Source: Piscinibacter sp.
GTDB lineage: Bacteria; Pseudomonadota; Gammaproteobacteria; Burkholderiales; Burkholderiaceae_C
Assembly: GCA_016706565.1 (NCBI GenBank)
Contig: JADJJI010000015.1
Coordinates: forward strand, 62,001 to 126,000
Direction of reading: 5' to 3'
Length of the DNA stretch: 64,000 nucleotides
The notes below the pieces were generated by a model, which saw only the letters and a list, made by a program, of their open reading frames with translations, did no database searches and was not told the DNA's origin. The translations under genes were made by a program, and so were the position numbers. Numbering within the stretch: position 1 is the stretch's first letter; every line of letters starts with the position of its first letter. Shown here piece after piece: positions 48,338 through 58,496 of this stretch.

Positions 48338-49462
48338 TCAGTCGAGCGGCCAGCCGGCCACCTTGGGCACGCTCAGGGCCTCGGCCTCGGTGACCACGGT
48401 ATCGCCCGCATGCGGCGAGCCGGCGCTGCGCCACCACGGCGTGACGCGCTCCACCTGCGCCGGCTCGACCGGCTCGCCCAGGCGCGGCATGACGAGCTGC
48501 ACGCCGCGCGCCGGGGCCTTGGCCAGCAGCGTCTCGGCCGGATCGTCCCAGGCGTGCATGGCCAGGCTGAAGGTGCCCCAGTGCACCGGCAGGAGAGCGC
48601 CGCCGCCGAGCAGCGCGTGGGCCTCGAGCGCGTTGTCGGGGCCGAGGTGGATGTCACCCCAGGAGGGATGGAAGGCGCCCACCTCGAGCATCACCAGGTC
48701 GAAGGGGCCGAGCCGCTCGCGGATGAGGCCGTACTCGGTGGTCAGGCCGGTGTCGCCGCTGAAGAAGACCGAGTGCCTGGCCGTGCGGATCACCAGGGAC
48801 GACCACAGCGTCGCGTTGCGGTCCTTCAGCCCGCGGCCGCTGAAGTGCTGCGAGGGGGCGGCCGTCACGCTGAGCTCGCCGCCGGGCAGGGTGTGGTGCT
48901 CCCACCAGTCGAGCTCGGTGATCAGGTCGGCCGGCACGCCGAAGGCCTCGAGGTGCGCGCCCACGCCCAGCGAAGTGACGAAGGGCACGCCGGTCTTCGC
49001 CAGCGCGCGCACGGTGCCGTAGTCGAGGTGGTCGTAGTGGTCGTGCGAGACGATCACCAGGTCGAGCGGCGGCAGCGCGCGCAGCGGGATCGGCACCGAC
49101 TGGAAGCGCTTCGGCCCGAGCAGCCGCGAGGGCGAGGCGCGCGCGCCCCACACCGGGTCGGTGAGCACGCGGTAGCCGTCGATCTCGATCAGCACCGTGG
49201 AGTGGCCGAGCCAGGTGGCGCGCAGGCCGCTGTCGACCGGTTTCGCCCAGCCCGGGCGCGGGTCGATCGAGGGCAGCGGACCTTCGGGCACGCGGCGGTT
49301 GCCGCCGCAGACGAAGTCGCTGATCGTGGGCCGCGGCACGCCGTGGTCGCGCAGCCCCGGCAGGATGGGGTGCAGGTTTCGGAAGCCTTCGCCGGCCCAG
49401 CGCAGCGAGGCCTGCATGCGCTCGAGCCGTTCGCCGGCCGCGCGTTTGCCGAATGACTTCAT
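48338..49462 (-). CDS. MBL-fold metallo-hydrolase (NAPE-PLD/UlaG-like)
   Basis: A 374-aa metallo-beta-lactamase-fold protein. The metal motif is VIVSHDHYDHLD (HxHxDH), with later ligands His in HSTVLIEIDG, Asp in FFSGDTGL and His in PVHWGTF. The closest family is that of NAPE-phospholipase-D-like or UlaG-type hydrolases. It stands alone upstream of the efflux genes. Substrate unknown; a phosphodiester or lactone is possible. Confidence 0.88.
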   Translation of the reverse strand: MKSFGKRAAGERLERMQASLRWAGEGFRNLHPILPGLRDHGVPRPTISDFVCGGNRRVPEGPLPSIDPRPGWAKPVDSGLRATWLGHSTVLIEIDGYRVLTDPVWGARASPSRLLGPKRFQSVPIPLRALPPLDLVIVSHDHYDHLDYGTVRALAKTGVPFVTSLGVGAHLEAFGVPADLITELDWWEHHTLPGGELSVTAAPSQHFSGRGLKDRNATLWSSLVIRTARHSVFFSGDTGLTTEYGLIRERLGPFDLVMLEVGAFHPSWGDIHLGPDNALEAHALLGGGALLPVHWGTFSLAMHAWDDPAETLLAKAPARGVQLVMPRLGEPVEPAQVERVTPWWRSAGSPHAGDTVVTEAEALSVPKVAGWPLD

Positions 49463-49526
49463 CGTCGGTGTGACCTCCAGCGACGCATCATGCCCGCGGC
49501 CGCCGCCGCGTGCCGGGGCGGAACCC

Positions 49527-50726
49527 CTAGACCTTGCGCGGCTTCACGCGCAGCCCGTCGCGCGTGGCCGCCGGTGGGTAGACGATCACCTGCGCGCCCG
49601 GCTGCACGCCGGACTCGATCCAGGCTTCGCTGCCGTTGCGAGCGCCGAGCTTCACCGCCACGCGCTTCGCGCGGCCGCCGTCGAGCACGAACACGGCCAT
49701 GCCGCCTTCGCCCTCGGGCACCGGGAACACGGCGCTGACCGGCACCTTGAGCACCTTGTCGAGCGAACGCGTGACGATGCGCACGCCGACGCGGAAGCCG
49801 TCGCCGAGCGCACGCCACTGCTCGGGCGGGCTGCTCAGGTCGATCAGCACGCGCACGCGCTGCTCCTCCACGCCCAGGGCCGAGACCTTGGTGAAAGCGC
49901 CCGGCTCGACGCGCCGCACGCGGCCCTGCAGCACGCCGTCGCCGCCCCAGCGCTCGATGCGCACAAGGCTTCCCGGCTGCGCGCGCAGGGCGTCGGCGGT
50001 GAGCAGTTCGGCCACCACCTCGAGCCGCGCCGTGTCGCCCAGCTCCAGGATGGGCGCGCCCAGCGCCACCACGCCTTCGCTGGCCTGCACGACCTTGAGC
50101 ACGCGGCCGGCCACCGGCGCGCGCAGCGCGAAGCCGCGCCCGCCGCCGGGGCGGGTCAGTGCCAGCAAGGCGGCGCGGGCCTGCTCGACCTCGTGGGAGG
50201 CGATGTGGCCCTCCTCGACGGCGGCCTCCAGGTCCTTCTGCGCGGCCAGCACCGACAACCGGTCGGTCTCCAGCTTGGTGGGCGCGACGAAGCCCTGTTT
50301 CGCGAGCTGTTCGGTGCGCTGCTGTTCGTTGCGTGCCTGCGCCAGCGCGACCTTGGCACCTTCGACGCGAGCGGCGACACGTTGCGTCTGCGCCTGCGCG
50401 ATCTCGACGCGCAGCTGCTGCTCGCGCCTCGTGCGCTCGTCGAGCATCGCCGGCAGCACCGGCGTGAGCGTGGCCAGCAGCGCACCGGCCTCGACCGCAT
50501 CACCCTCGCGCAGCGTGATGCGCGGCAGCAGCGCGGCCAGCGGCGCCGAGACGACGTAGCGGTCGCGCAGGCGGGTCTTGCCGTCTTCCTCGATCGAGGT
50601 CTCGAAGGGACCCTCGGTGACGCTGGCCACCTCGACTTCCAGCGGCCGCGGCGCGAAGGCCCAGCCGAGCAACGCGGCGATGGCCAGCGTGGCCGCGCTT
50701 CCGATGATCCAGGTGCTCTTCTTCAT
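49527..50726 (-). CDS. Periplasmic adaptor (HlyD/RND membrane-fusion) protein
   Basis: A 399-aa membrane-fusion protein: an N-terminal anchor (WIIGSAATLAIAALLGWAF), a barrel-sandwich half-motif (ALLATLTPVLPAMLD), a long alpha-hairpin (about 85-180), and the second half-motif ALRAPVAGRVLKVVQ, then a beta-barrel domain. It is the last gene of a three-gene operon (ATPase, permease, adaptor), 4 bp after the permease stop. This gene set is found in MacAB-like export of small molecules; an outer-membrane TolC-type channel is needed but not encoded here. Confidence 0.9.
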   Translation of the reverse strand: MKKSTWIIGSAATLAIAALLGWAFAPRPLEVEVASVTEGPFETSIEEDGKTRLRDRYVVSAPLAALLPRITLREGDAVEAGALLATLTPVLPAMLDERTRREQQLRVEIAQAQTQRVAARVEGAKVALAQARNEQQRTEQLAKQGFVAPTKLETDRLSVLAAQKDLEAAVEEGHIASHEVEQARAALLALTRPGGGRGFALRAPVAGRVLKVVQASEGVVALGAPILELGDTARLEVVAELLTADALRAQPGSLVRIERWGGDGVLQGRVRRVEPGAFTKVSALGVEEQRVRVLIDLSSPPEQWRALGDGFRVGVRIVTRSLDKVLKVPVSAVFPVPEGEGGMAVFVLDGGRAKRVAVKLGARNGSEAWIESGVQPGAQVIVYPPAATRDGLRVKPRKV

Positions 50727-50730
50727 GTTG

Positions 50731-53103
50731 TCATTCCCTTGTCTTCAGCACGCCGACCATGTCGAGCGTGTCGATGCGGCGTCGCACGATCAGCGCGCTG
50801 ACCACGCCGGCGGCCAGCACGCACAGCGCCGCCCAGGCATAGGTGCGCGGCAGGATCACCACCGGAAAGTAGAACTGGTCGGAGGCCAGCAGACCCGAGA
50901 TCAGGTGCACCAGGCCGAAGCCCAGCGCCATGCCCAGCGGCAGCGCCACGCCGATGACGATGGCCAGCTCGCCCAGCAGCAGCGCCGACACCTCGGCGCG
51001 CGTGAAACCGAGCACGCGCAGCGAAGCCAGCTCCCAGCCGCGCTCGGCCAGCGCGATGCGCGCGTTGTTGTAGACCACACCCACCGCGATCACCGCGGCA
51101 AAGGCGGTCAGGATGGTGCTCATGATGCGCACGTTGCGCGCGCTGATCTCCTGCATGTTGCGCAGCATGGTCGCCTTGCTGAAGGCGCCGGCCACGCGCG
51201 GCAGCGACTTGATCGCCTCGAGCAGCCCCTCCTCGCGGCCGCGTTCGACGGCCAGCACGTAGCCGCTGGACAGATCGCCGTCGCCGAGCGCGCGGTTCAG
51301 CGCCTCGCGGTCCATGTAGGCGTTCAGGCCCATCATCTCGCGCACCGTGGCGCCGACCGTCAGCGCCACGCTGCGCGGCCGGCCTTCCTCGACCTCGGCG
51401 AGCAGTGTGTCGCCCACGCGCATGCCGAGCTTGTCGGCCAGGCGGTCGGTGATGACCAGGCCCATGCCTTCCAGCGTGGTGGCGTGGTTCTCGGCGTCGA
51501 CGACGCGGTACAGCACGGCGCGGCCGTCGTAGCCGCGGATCAGGCTGCGCTCGCTGCGGTGGCCGTGGCGGAAGGTGACGGGCACGAAGCGGGTCGATTC
51601 GACCTGCGTCACCGCGGGCAGGCGGGCCAGGTCGAGCCGCGCGATGTCGTCGCCGGGTTCGACCATCCACACCGCCACGTCGCTGCGCATCGCCACGTTG
51701 AACTGGGCGTCGACGATGTACTCGATGGCGTCGCGGAAGAAGTTGCCGAGCACGACGATGGCCACCGCAGCGGCCACGCCGCCGATCGAGATCGTGGTGC
51801 GCCAGGGCCGGCGCTCCATGTTGCGGATGATCATGCGCAGCGCGGGGCTCATCCCCCGGATGCCCAGCCGCTCGAGCAGCGTGCGCCGGTAGCGGCCCGG
51901 CGCGGGCGGGCGCATGGCCTCGGCCGGCGCCAGCCGCACGGTGGCCATGATGGCGTTCAGCGTGCCGGCCACCGCGGTGGCCACCGTGATGCCCATGCTC
52001 ACCAGCAGCAGCCAGGGCGCCATGTGATGCTCGAAGCGCGGAAAGCGGAAGAACTCGGTGTACAGGCCGGTGAACATGGCGCCCAGCCGGTCGCCGACGA
52101 CCATGCCCAGCAGCAGGCCGACGGCGACGATCAGCATCACCAGCTTGAGGTAGTGCGCGGCGATGTCGCGGTTCGGGTAGCCCAGTGCCTTCAGCGCGGC
52201 GATCTGTTCGCGCTGCGTGGCCACCAGGCGCGACACCACCACGTTGAGCAGGAAGGCCGCCACGCCGAGAAAGATCGCCGGCAGCACGGTGCCGAGCACA
52301 CGCTGCTCCTTGATCTCGTTGTCGAGCATGGCGTGAGAGATCTGGTCGGCGCGGCCGTTGACCTGGCGCCCCCCGTAGGGCGCGAGCAGGCGCGACAGCG
52401 CGTCGATGACCGCGGGCTCGGACGCCCCCGGTGCCAGCCGGATGGCGATGCGGTTGAAGGCGCCGTTCATGTCGTAGGCCGAGGCCAGCGCCTCGCGGTC
52501 CATCCAGAAGATGCCGAAGCCGCGCAGGTCGGGCATGCCCCACAGGCCGGCGAAGACGAACTCGGGCGACAGTGCCGTGCCCACCACGATCAGCGTGCGC
52601 TGCCTGCCGTTGACCAGCGCCTTCAGCGTCGAGCCGGGCTTCAGGCCGCGGGCCTGCGCGAAGCCTTCGGAGACCAGCACCTCCAGGCTGCCGTCGGCGC
52701 GGCGCACGCCGGCGCCGTCGAGCGCGCGGCCGGCGGCCAGCGTGACGCGATTCAGCGAGAAGGGGCGCTGCGGGTCCATGCCGATCAGCTGGCCGAGGAT
52801 CGGGTCGGACACGCCGGGCAGCTCGACCCGCACCATCTGCTCCACCGTGGTCTGCACCTCGGCCACGCCGGGCTGCGCGGCCAGCGTGAGGCCAGCGCAT
52901 TGGGGCGCGCGCTTGACGGCGGCGAACAGGTCGGCGAAACGCGCGTCGGCGTAGAACTCGTCGCGCGCCAGCGCCAGCGAGTCCACCGCCGACAGGCTGG
53001 TGATGAAGCCGCCGATGCCGCTGGCCACCACCAGGGCGATGGTCAGCGCCTGGCTCCACATCAGGCGCAGGTCGCGCAGCAGCTTGCGGTCCAGGGCCTT
53101 CAT
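50731..53103 (-). CDS. ABC transporter permease (FtsX-type)
   Basis: A 790-aa inner-membrane permease with two FtsX-type halves and about ten helices: an N-terminal helix (ALTIALVVASGIGGFITSLS), a large periplasmic domain (about 45-260) and membrane clusters near residues 265-420, 455-475 and 660-780. It follows the ATPase by 7 bp and precedes the adaptor by 4 bp on one transcript. It resembles MacB-type or lipoprotein-release-type exporters, but lacks its own ATPase domain. Confidence 0.9.
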   Translation of the reverse strand: MKALDRKLLRDLRLMWSQALTIALVVASGIGGFITSLSAVDSLALARDEFYADARFADLFAAVKRAPQCAGLTLAAQPGVAEVQTTVEQMVRVELPGVSDPILGQLIGMDPQRPFSLNRVTLAAGRALDGAGVRRADGSLEVLVSEGFAQARGLKPGSTLKALVNGRQRTLIVVGTALSPEFVFAGLWGMPDLRGFGIFWMDREALASAYDMNGAFNRIAIRLAPGASEPAVIDALSRLLAPYGGRQVNGRADQISHAMLDNEIKEQRVLGTVLPAIFLGVAAFLLNVVVSRLVATQREQIAALKALGYPNRDIAAHYLKLVMLIVAVGLLLGMVVGDRLGAMFTGLYTEFFRFPRFEHHMAPWLLLVSMGITVATAVAGTLNAIMATVRLAPAEAMRPPAPGRYRRTLLERLGIRGMSPALRMIIRNMERRPWRTTISIGGVAAAVAIVVLGNFFRDAIEYIVDAQFNVAMRSDVAVWMVEPGDDIARLDLARLPAVTQVESTRFVPVTFRHGHRSERSLIRGYDGRAVLYRVVDAENHATTLEGMGLVITDRLADKLGMRVGDTLLAEVEEGRPRSVALTVGATVREMMGLNAYMDREALNRALGDGDLSSGYVLAVERGREEGLLEAIKSLPRVAGAFSKATMLRNMQEISARNVRIMSTILTAFAAVIAVGVVYNNARIALAERGWELASLRVLGFTRAEVSALLLGELAIVIGVALPLGMALGFGLVHLISGLLASDQFYFPVVILPRTYAWAALCVLAAGVVSALIVRRRIDTLDMVGVLKTRE

Positions 53104-53110
53104 CGCGGGC

Positions 53111-53842
<732 letters not shown>

Positions 53843-53990
53843 GGGCGAGTCCGGGATCAGGGATTCTCCGGATCCGGCGGCGTCGCGGGATGAGCGACGT
53901 CAAGCCAGATTTCGCACGCGCGCGGGCGCTCGCTTCGTGCCGGTAGAACGAACTGCGACAATCATTTCGGATTGCGCCCAACATCCCGAC

Positions 53991-54815
53991 ATGCCCGTGA
54001 CGACCATCCCGACCAAGACCCCGCTGGGTCATGAGGAGATGCGCCGCCGCACCGGCGGCCTGGGGCAGCGCCATCGCACCATCCTGTTCCTGATCGACGG
54101 CCGGCGCCCGCTGAGCGAGGTGCTCAGCCTGGCGCTGAAGGCCGGGGCCGCCACCAGCCATTTCGAGGACCTGGTGCGCATGGGTTTCGTCGAGCTGCCG
54201 CCGGAGGAGCCGCCGGCACCGCCGCCGGTGGAGCTGCCGTTCACGCCGGCGCAGGCGCAGATCACCGAACTGGCGGTGGAGGTGCCGGCCGAGGGCGAGG
54301 CCGAGACAGTGCCGCAGCGGCTCGATTCGATGCAGCCGCCCGCGTCGCCGCCCGATCCGGCCCCGGCGCCGGTGGCCAGGCCCGTCGAGGCGCCGCGCGA
54401 GTTGCCTCGGCCGCCAACCCCGCCGCGCCCGCCCGTGGCGGAACGCGTCGATCCGGTCACCGAACTGCCGACGCGGCCGTTCCTGCCGCCCTCGCGCAGC
54501 CCGGCGGCCGCGCCGCCGGTCGTCACGCGGGCCGAGGACCTGCCCGTGCTGGAGCAGGCCCGTGCGCAGCTCCAGGAGACGCTGCGCTGCGACCCGCAGC
54601 CCTCGAGCGCGCGGCTGGCCGAGCGCGTTCGTCTGGCGCAAGGCGGCTCCGAGCTGATCGATGTGGTGTGGGTGATGGAGCGGGGTCTGCACCACCACCA
54701 GCGCTCGCACCGCGGCCTGCTCGCGCTGCAGCGGGCGCGCGAGCTGCTGGGGCTGGGCAACACGCTGGTCGACGAGGACAGCCGGCCCAGCCGGCTGGAC
54801 GACGAGGACTGGTGA
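53991..54815 (+). CDS. Unrecognised proline-rich protein
   Basis: I do not recognise this 274-aa protein. It begins with a folded-looking region (MRRRTGGLGQRHRTILFLID, LSEVLSLALKAGAATSHFEDLV, about 17-65) that resembles the small winged-helix-like region in some type IV pilus-associated or DUF-type proteins. A long Pro/Ala/Glu-rich linker follows (about 70-190), then an acidic helical C-terminus (TRAEDLPVLEQARAQLQETL, VVWVMERGLHHH). A -10-like GACAAT lies about 20-25 bp upstream. It lies divergent from the ABC export operon and converges with a diguanylate cyclase gene. Confidence 0.7.
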   Translation: MPVTTIPTKTPLGHEEMRRRTGGLGQRHRTILFLIDGRRPLSEVLSLALKAGAATSHFEDLVRMGFVELPPEEPPAPPPVELPFTPAQAQITELAVEVPAEGEAETVPQRLDSMQPPASPPDPAPAPVARPVEAPRELPRPPTPPRPPVAERVDPVTELPTRPFLPPSRSPAAAPPVVTRAEDLPVLEQARAQLQETLRCDPQPSSARLAERVRLAQGGSELIDVVWVMERGLHHHQRSHRGLLALQRARELLGLGNTLVDEDSRPSRLDDEDW

Positions 54816-54842
54816 GCGCCTCGGCGCCTAGGCGCCCGCCGG

Positions 54843-55865
54843 CTACTCGCCCGCGCTGACGCGGTTGCGGCCGTCGCTCTTGGAGCGGTACAACGCCTTG
54901 TCGGCGCGGTCGATCAGCGCTTCCATCGGCTCGCCCGGCTGCCAGCTCGACACGCCCAGCGACACGGTGATCGCGCCGATGCTTTCGCTGCTGCTGCCGC
55001 GGCGGATGCGTGCGCCGGAGATGGTGGTGCGGATCTGCTCGGCCAAGGCGAGCGCGCCCGACAGGGCGGTGGCCGGCAGCAGCACGACGAACTCCTCGCC
55101 GCCGTAGCGTGCCACCAGGTCGCGGCCCTTGACGCAGGAGCGGATCGCCATCGCGATGCTCTTCAGCACGGTGTCGCCGAAGACGTGGCCGTACTTGTCG
55201 TTGATCTGCTTGAAGTGGTCGAGGTCGATCAGCACCACGCTCGGGCCGGCCTCGCCGCTCGGGTGCTCGCGCAGCAGCGCCGCCATGGCCTCGTCGAAGC
55301 CGCGGCGGTTGCTCACGCCGGTGAGCGAGTCGAGCGTGGCCTCGACCTTGGCCTGGTCGAGTTCGACGCGCAGTTTCGCGAGTTCGGAGGTGGCGGCCTG
55401 CAGCCGCTGCATCAGCGTGCTGAGGCTGGCACCCGTGTCGCGCGAGTCGGTGAGCAGCGCATCGAGCTCCACGCCCAGGTTGGCCGGCATGCCCAGGCTG
55501 GCCATGCGGCCGCTCTTTTCCTGCAGCGAGGCGGTGAACTCGGAGACGCGCTCGCCGGTCAGCGTGGCGGTGGTGCCGACTTCGTCGATGACGGCGCGCA
55601 GCCCGTCGGACACCTTCTGCGCGGTTTCGGCAGCAGACTCGAGGATGTGGCGGCGGTACAGCGTGTAGACCAGCGCATCGCTCATCGGCACCTGCCGCGC
55701 GACGACCTGGTCCATCTCGGCCTTCAGCCCCGCGTTGCGGCCGGCCAGGTAGTCGTACCAGACGGCGTAGGTGATCGGATGGAGCGGCGCGGGATGCTGC
55801 GCCATCATCGGGATGGCCTGGCGCAGCAGTTCGGCGGAACGGTCCTTCGAATCCGGGTAATGCAT
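54843..55865 (-). CDS. Cytoplasmic diguanylate cyclase
   Basis: A 340-aa soluble GGDEF protein. It has an N-terminal helical domain (TYAVWYDYLAGRNAGL, about 36-51), a coiled linker (LSTLMQRLQAATSELAKL) and a C-terminal GGDEF domain with GGEEF, DSLTGVSNRRGF and DLDHFKQINDKYGHVFGD. The I-site position reads KGRD rather than RxxD, so product inhibition is probably weaker than in the enzyme at 37466. The ATG at 55865 is used; a TTG at 55883 is also in frame. Confidence 0.93.
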   Translation of the reverse strand: MHYPDSKDRSAELLRQAIPMMAQHPAPLHPITYAVWYDYLAGRNAGLKAEMDQVVARQVPMSDALVYTLYRRHILESAAETAQKVSDGLRAVIDEVGTTATLTGERVSEFTASLQEKSGRMASLGMPANLGVELDALLTDSRDTGASLSTLMQRLQAATSELAKLRVELDQAKVEATLDSLTGVSNRRGFDEAMAALLREHPSGEAGPSVVLIDLDHFKQINDKYGHVFGDTVLKSIAMAIRSCVKGRDLVARYGGEEFVVLLPATALSGALALAEQIRTTISGARIRRGSSSESIGAITVSLGVSSWQPGEPMEALIDRADKALYRSKSDGRNRVSAGE

Positions 55866-55950
55866 GCAGCGACCTGGGCGCAAACTTCTGGAGCGGAATG
55901 CCGATTCTCCGGCATCCGGGCCGCGCCGTCTCAGACTTGCGAGCCGCCAA

Positions 55951-56721
55951 TCAGAAGTGAGTCACGGCCTGGCCCATTCCGTCGAAGGCCAGCAACACCT
56001 TGTCGCCGGGTGCGGCGGGCGGCGCGCCGGCCCAGGTTCCGGTGGTCACCACCGTGCCGGCGCTCAGCCGGCCGTGGCGCGCAGTGGCGTGGCGCAGCCA
56101 GTCGGCCAGCACCCAGGCCGGGTCGCCGCAGGAATGGCTGCCGCGGAAGGCCAGGACCGGCTGCTCCCCGATGCCGAGCCGGCCGCGCTGCGCCGCCCAG
56201 TCGCGCCGCTCGAAGGGCTGCCACTCGCCGAGCACCAGCGCGGCGTGCGAGGCGAGGTCGGCCAGGCGCAGCAGCGCCGGCGCGGCCAGGCCTTGCTGCC
56301 AGCGCGAATCGACGATCTCGATCGACACGGCCATTGCGTCGACCAGTGCCGCGGCGCCGTCCATGTCGAGCGTGCGCGCCAGTTCGGCATCGACCTCACG
56401 GCCCAGGCGAAGCGCGATCTCCGATTCGACCAGGCGGTGGTGCATCGGCCAGCGCGAGGCATCGCCGGGGCTGGCCCACACACCCGCCGCTGGCAGCGGG
56501 GCGTGGGTGAGCGGCTGGCTGCGCCCTGGGCCGCCGGACTTCCAGTGGCGCGGCGCGCCATCGCCGAACCAGCCGAGCGCCTGCGCCACCCTGTGCTGCA
56601 CTGCGTACGCCGCGTTGGCATCGGGCAGCGCGTCGGCCAGCGGCGCGGCGTCGGCGGGGAGGCCGCTGCGGCGAGCCTGCAGCAGCGCCTGGGTGACGGC
56701 CTCGATGCCGGCTTCGCTCAT
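55951..56721 (-). CDS. 2-keto-4-pentenoate hydratase/FAH-family protein
   Basis: A 256-aa protein of the fumarylacetoacetate hydrolase-like superfamily, closest to 2-oxopent-4-enoate hydratase. The metal site is marked by VESEIALRLG (Glu) and the following EIVDSRW segment, then GDPAWVLADWL and GTVVTTGTW near the end. Its ATG overlaps the MaoC stop (ATGA). As last gene of the overlapping trio OCD-MaoC-FAH it probably works in the breakdown of a small organic acid. The exact substrate is not known. Confidence 0.86.
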   Translation of the reverse strand: MSEAGIEAVTQALLQARRSGLPADAAPLADALPDANAAYAVQHRVAQALGWFGDGAPRHWKSGGPGRSQPLTHAPLPAAGVWASPGDASRWPMHHRLVESEIALRLGREVDAELARTLDMDGAAALVDAMAVSIEIVDSRWQQGLAAPALLRLADLASHAALVLGEWQPFERRDWAAQRGRLGIGEQPVLAFRGSHSCGDPAWVLADWLRHATARHGRLSAGTVVTTGTWAGAPPAAPGDKVLLAFDGMGQAVTHF

Positions 56722-57206
56722 GCCGCGTCTCCGGTGTTTTCTCCTGCCGGCCGGCGGCGGAACATGCCCCAGCCCTCCATGGTCAGCACGACCTCGCCGT
56801 CCTGGTTGAGCACCTGCCAGCGCGAGCGCACCAGGCCGACGTCGGGCCGGCTGCCCATCGGCCGTGCCTCCAGCACCTCGAGCCGCACGCGCAGGGTGTC
56901 GCCGGGATAGACGGGGCGCGTCCAGCGCAGGCTGTCGATGCCGGGCGAGCCCAGGCTTGCGGCCTCGAGCAGGTGGTCGTCGCAGATCATGCGCATGGTC
57001 ATCGCGCAGGTGTGCCAGCCGCTGGCGGAGAGCCTGCCGAACAGCGAGGCCTCGGCGGCCTCGTCGTCGAGATGGAACGGCTGCGGGTCGAACTCGCTGG
57101 CGAAGGCGAGCACGGCCTCGCGCGTGACGGTCTTGGCGCCGAACTCGCGGACCGAGCCGGCGGGGAAGTCTTCCCAGTGGTAGCGGAGGGTGCGGGGTGG
57201 GTTCAC
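56718..57206 (-). CDS. MaoC-family hydratase
   Basis: A 162-aa hotdog-fold hydratase. The catalytic region shows FDPQPFHLDDEAAEASLFGR and SGWHTCAMTMRM, with the expected Asp and His of the MaoC/R-hydratase motif. The GTG start overlaps the OCD stop (GTGA). The small size fits single-hotdog enzymes acting on a CoA or acyl compound. In the trio it may hydrate an intermediate between the OCD-type and FAH-type steps; this is inference. Confidence 0.87.
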   Translation of the reverse strand: MNPPRTLRYHWEDFPAGSVREFGAKTVTREAVLAFASEFDPQPFHLDDEAAEASLFGRLSASGWHTCAMTMRMICDDHLLEAASLGSPGIDSLRWTRPVYPGDTLRVRLEVLEARPMGSRPDVGLVRSRWQVLNQDGEVVLTMEGWGMFRRRPAGENTGDAA

Positions 57207-58144
57207 CGCGCCAGCATAGCGCCGGCCACCAGCTCGGCCGCGGCCAGGTCCTCGAGCGCGTTGCCCACCGCCTTGAACAGCGTGATCTCGCTCTCGCCGC
57301 CGCGCCCGGGACGCTCGCCGCGGCACAGCTGCGCGAGCGTGCCTTGCAGCTTCGAGGGCTCGAACGCGCCTTCGGCCGCCGCACCGAGCATGTCGCCCGA
57401 CTTGGCCAACGCTTCCTCGGTGTCGACGAACACGCGGCTGCGCGCGAAGCACAGGGCGTCGCTCTCGCGCATGCGCGGCGTGAAGCTGCCGATCAGGTCG
57501 AGGTGCGTGCCCTCGCGCAGCCACTCGCCGCGCACCAGCGGGGCTTCGGCCAGCGTGGCGCAGCTGACGATGTCGGCCTGCTCGACCGCGCTGCGCAGGT
57601 CGGTCGCGGCCTGGGCGTCGAAGCCCTCGGCGCGCCACTGACGTGCCAGCGCCAAAGCGCCTTCGGGCCGATGGTTCCACACCTGCACCTGCGTGACCGG
57701 CCGCACCGTGCGCATTGCCGGCGCAAGATGCTGCGCGACGCGGCCGCTGCCCAGCACGAGCAGGCGCGAGGCATCGCCGCGGGCGAGGAAGCTCGCCGCG
57801 AGGGCCGAGGCGGCTGCGGTGCGCCGCGAGGTGATCTCGTTGCCGTCGAGCTGCGCGAGCGGCTCGCCGGTGCGCGCGTCGAACAGCGTGTAGAGCGAGT
57901 GCAGCCCCGGCAGACCGCGATCGGTGTTGCCGGGAAAGATGGTGACGGTCTTGATGCCGAGGTAGCGGCCAGGCCGCCAGGCCGGCATCAGCAGCACGGT
58001 GCCGCCGCGGCCGTCGGGATCATCGACGCGATGGGTGTGGCGAAGCGGGACCTCGCAGCCTTCGGCGAAGGCGAGGCGCAGCGCGTCGATCAGCGCGGGC
58101 CAGCCCAGCGGGGCGGCGGTGGCGGTGGCGTCGAGGTGGAGCAA
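57203..58144 (-). CDS. Ornithine cyclodeaminase/mu-crystallin family protein
   Basis: A 313-aa NAD(P)-dependent enzyme of the OCD family. The dinucleotide motif is LLVLGSGRVAQHLAPAMR (about 128-145) with TVTIFPGN and LHSLYTLFDARTGEPLAQLDG before it. The usual EITSRRTAAASALAA is present. Members include ornithine cyclodeaminase, ketimine reductase and delta-1-pyrroline-2-carboxylate reductase. The start is an unsupported TTG at 58144. It opens a coupled trio with MaoC-like and FAH-like genes, suggesting catabolism of an amino or keto acid. Confidence 0.88.
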   Translation of the reverse strand: MLHLDATATAAPLGWPALIDALRLAFAEGCEVPLRHTHRVDDPDGRGGTVLLMPAWRPGRYLGIKTVTIFPGNTDRGLPGLHSLYTLFDARTGEPLAQLDGNEITSRRTAAASALAASFLARGDASRLLVLGSGRVAQHLAPAMRTVRPVTQVQVWNHRPEGALALARQWRAEGFDAQAATDLRSAVEQADIVSCATLAEAPLVRGEWLREGTHLDLIGSFTPRMRESDALCFARSRVFVDTEEALAKSGDMLGAAAEGAFEPSKLQGTLAQLCRGERPGRGGESEITLFKAVGNALEDLAAAELVAGAMLAR

Positions 58145-58208
58145 GGGGCGGAGCGCTCAGGTGCGCCCCGCGAGTATCCGATGCGGCGGTCGAAGCGTCT
58201 GGCGACGC

Positions 58209-58496
58209 TCAGGCGAAGAAGTGGCGGAACACGTCCGGCTCGCGCAGCTCGCGCGTCACCAGGCCGCGCATCGGCTCCTGGAACGGGCCGCTCTCGGTGA
58301 GCGGGTCCAGCGCGGCGGGCATGGTGACGTCCCAGGTGCTGGAGAAGCTGGAGGAGTTCTGGAAGTCGCCGCGGCGGGCGTCGACGTTGACCAGCCGCTC
58401 GGTCAGGGAGGGAAGCTCCTCCCATTCGATGCCCGTGCCGTACTGGCTCAGGCGGCGCTGCGTGCTGGCGAGGTAGCGGTTCGGTTGGCGGTTCAT
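58209..58496 (-). CDS. Hypothetical protein
   Basis: I do not recognise this 95-aa soluble protein. The start at 58496 has CAGGACC upstream; the frame could reach 58547. Polar sequence with no signal peptide: QRRLSQYGTGIEWEELPSL, SSSFSSTWDVTM and the acidic end RELREPDVFRHFFA. It lies 64 bp before the OCD gene on the same strand and may be part of that transcript. Confidence 0.55.
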   Translation of the reverse strand: MNRQPNRYLASTQRRLSQYGTGIEWEELPSLTERLVNVDARRGDFQNSSSFSSTWDVTMPAALDPLTESGPFQEPMRGLVTRELREPDVFRHFFA

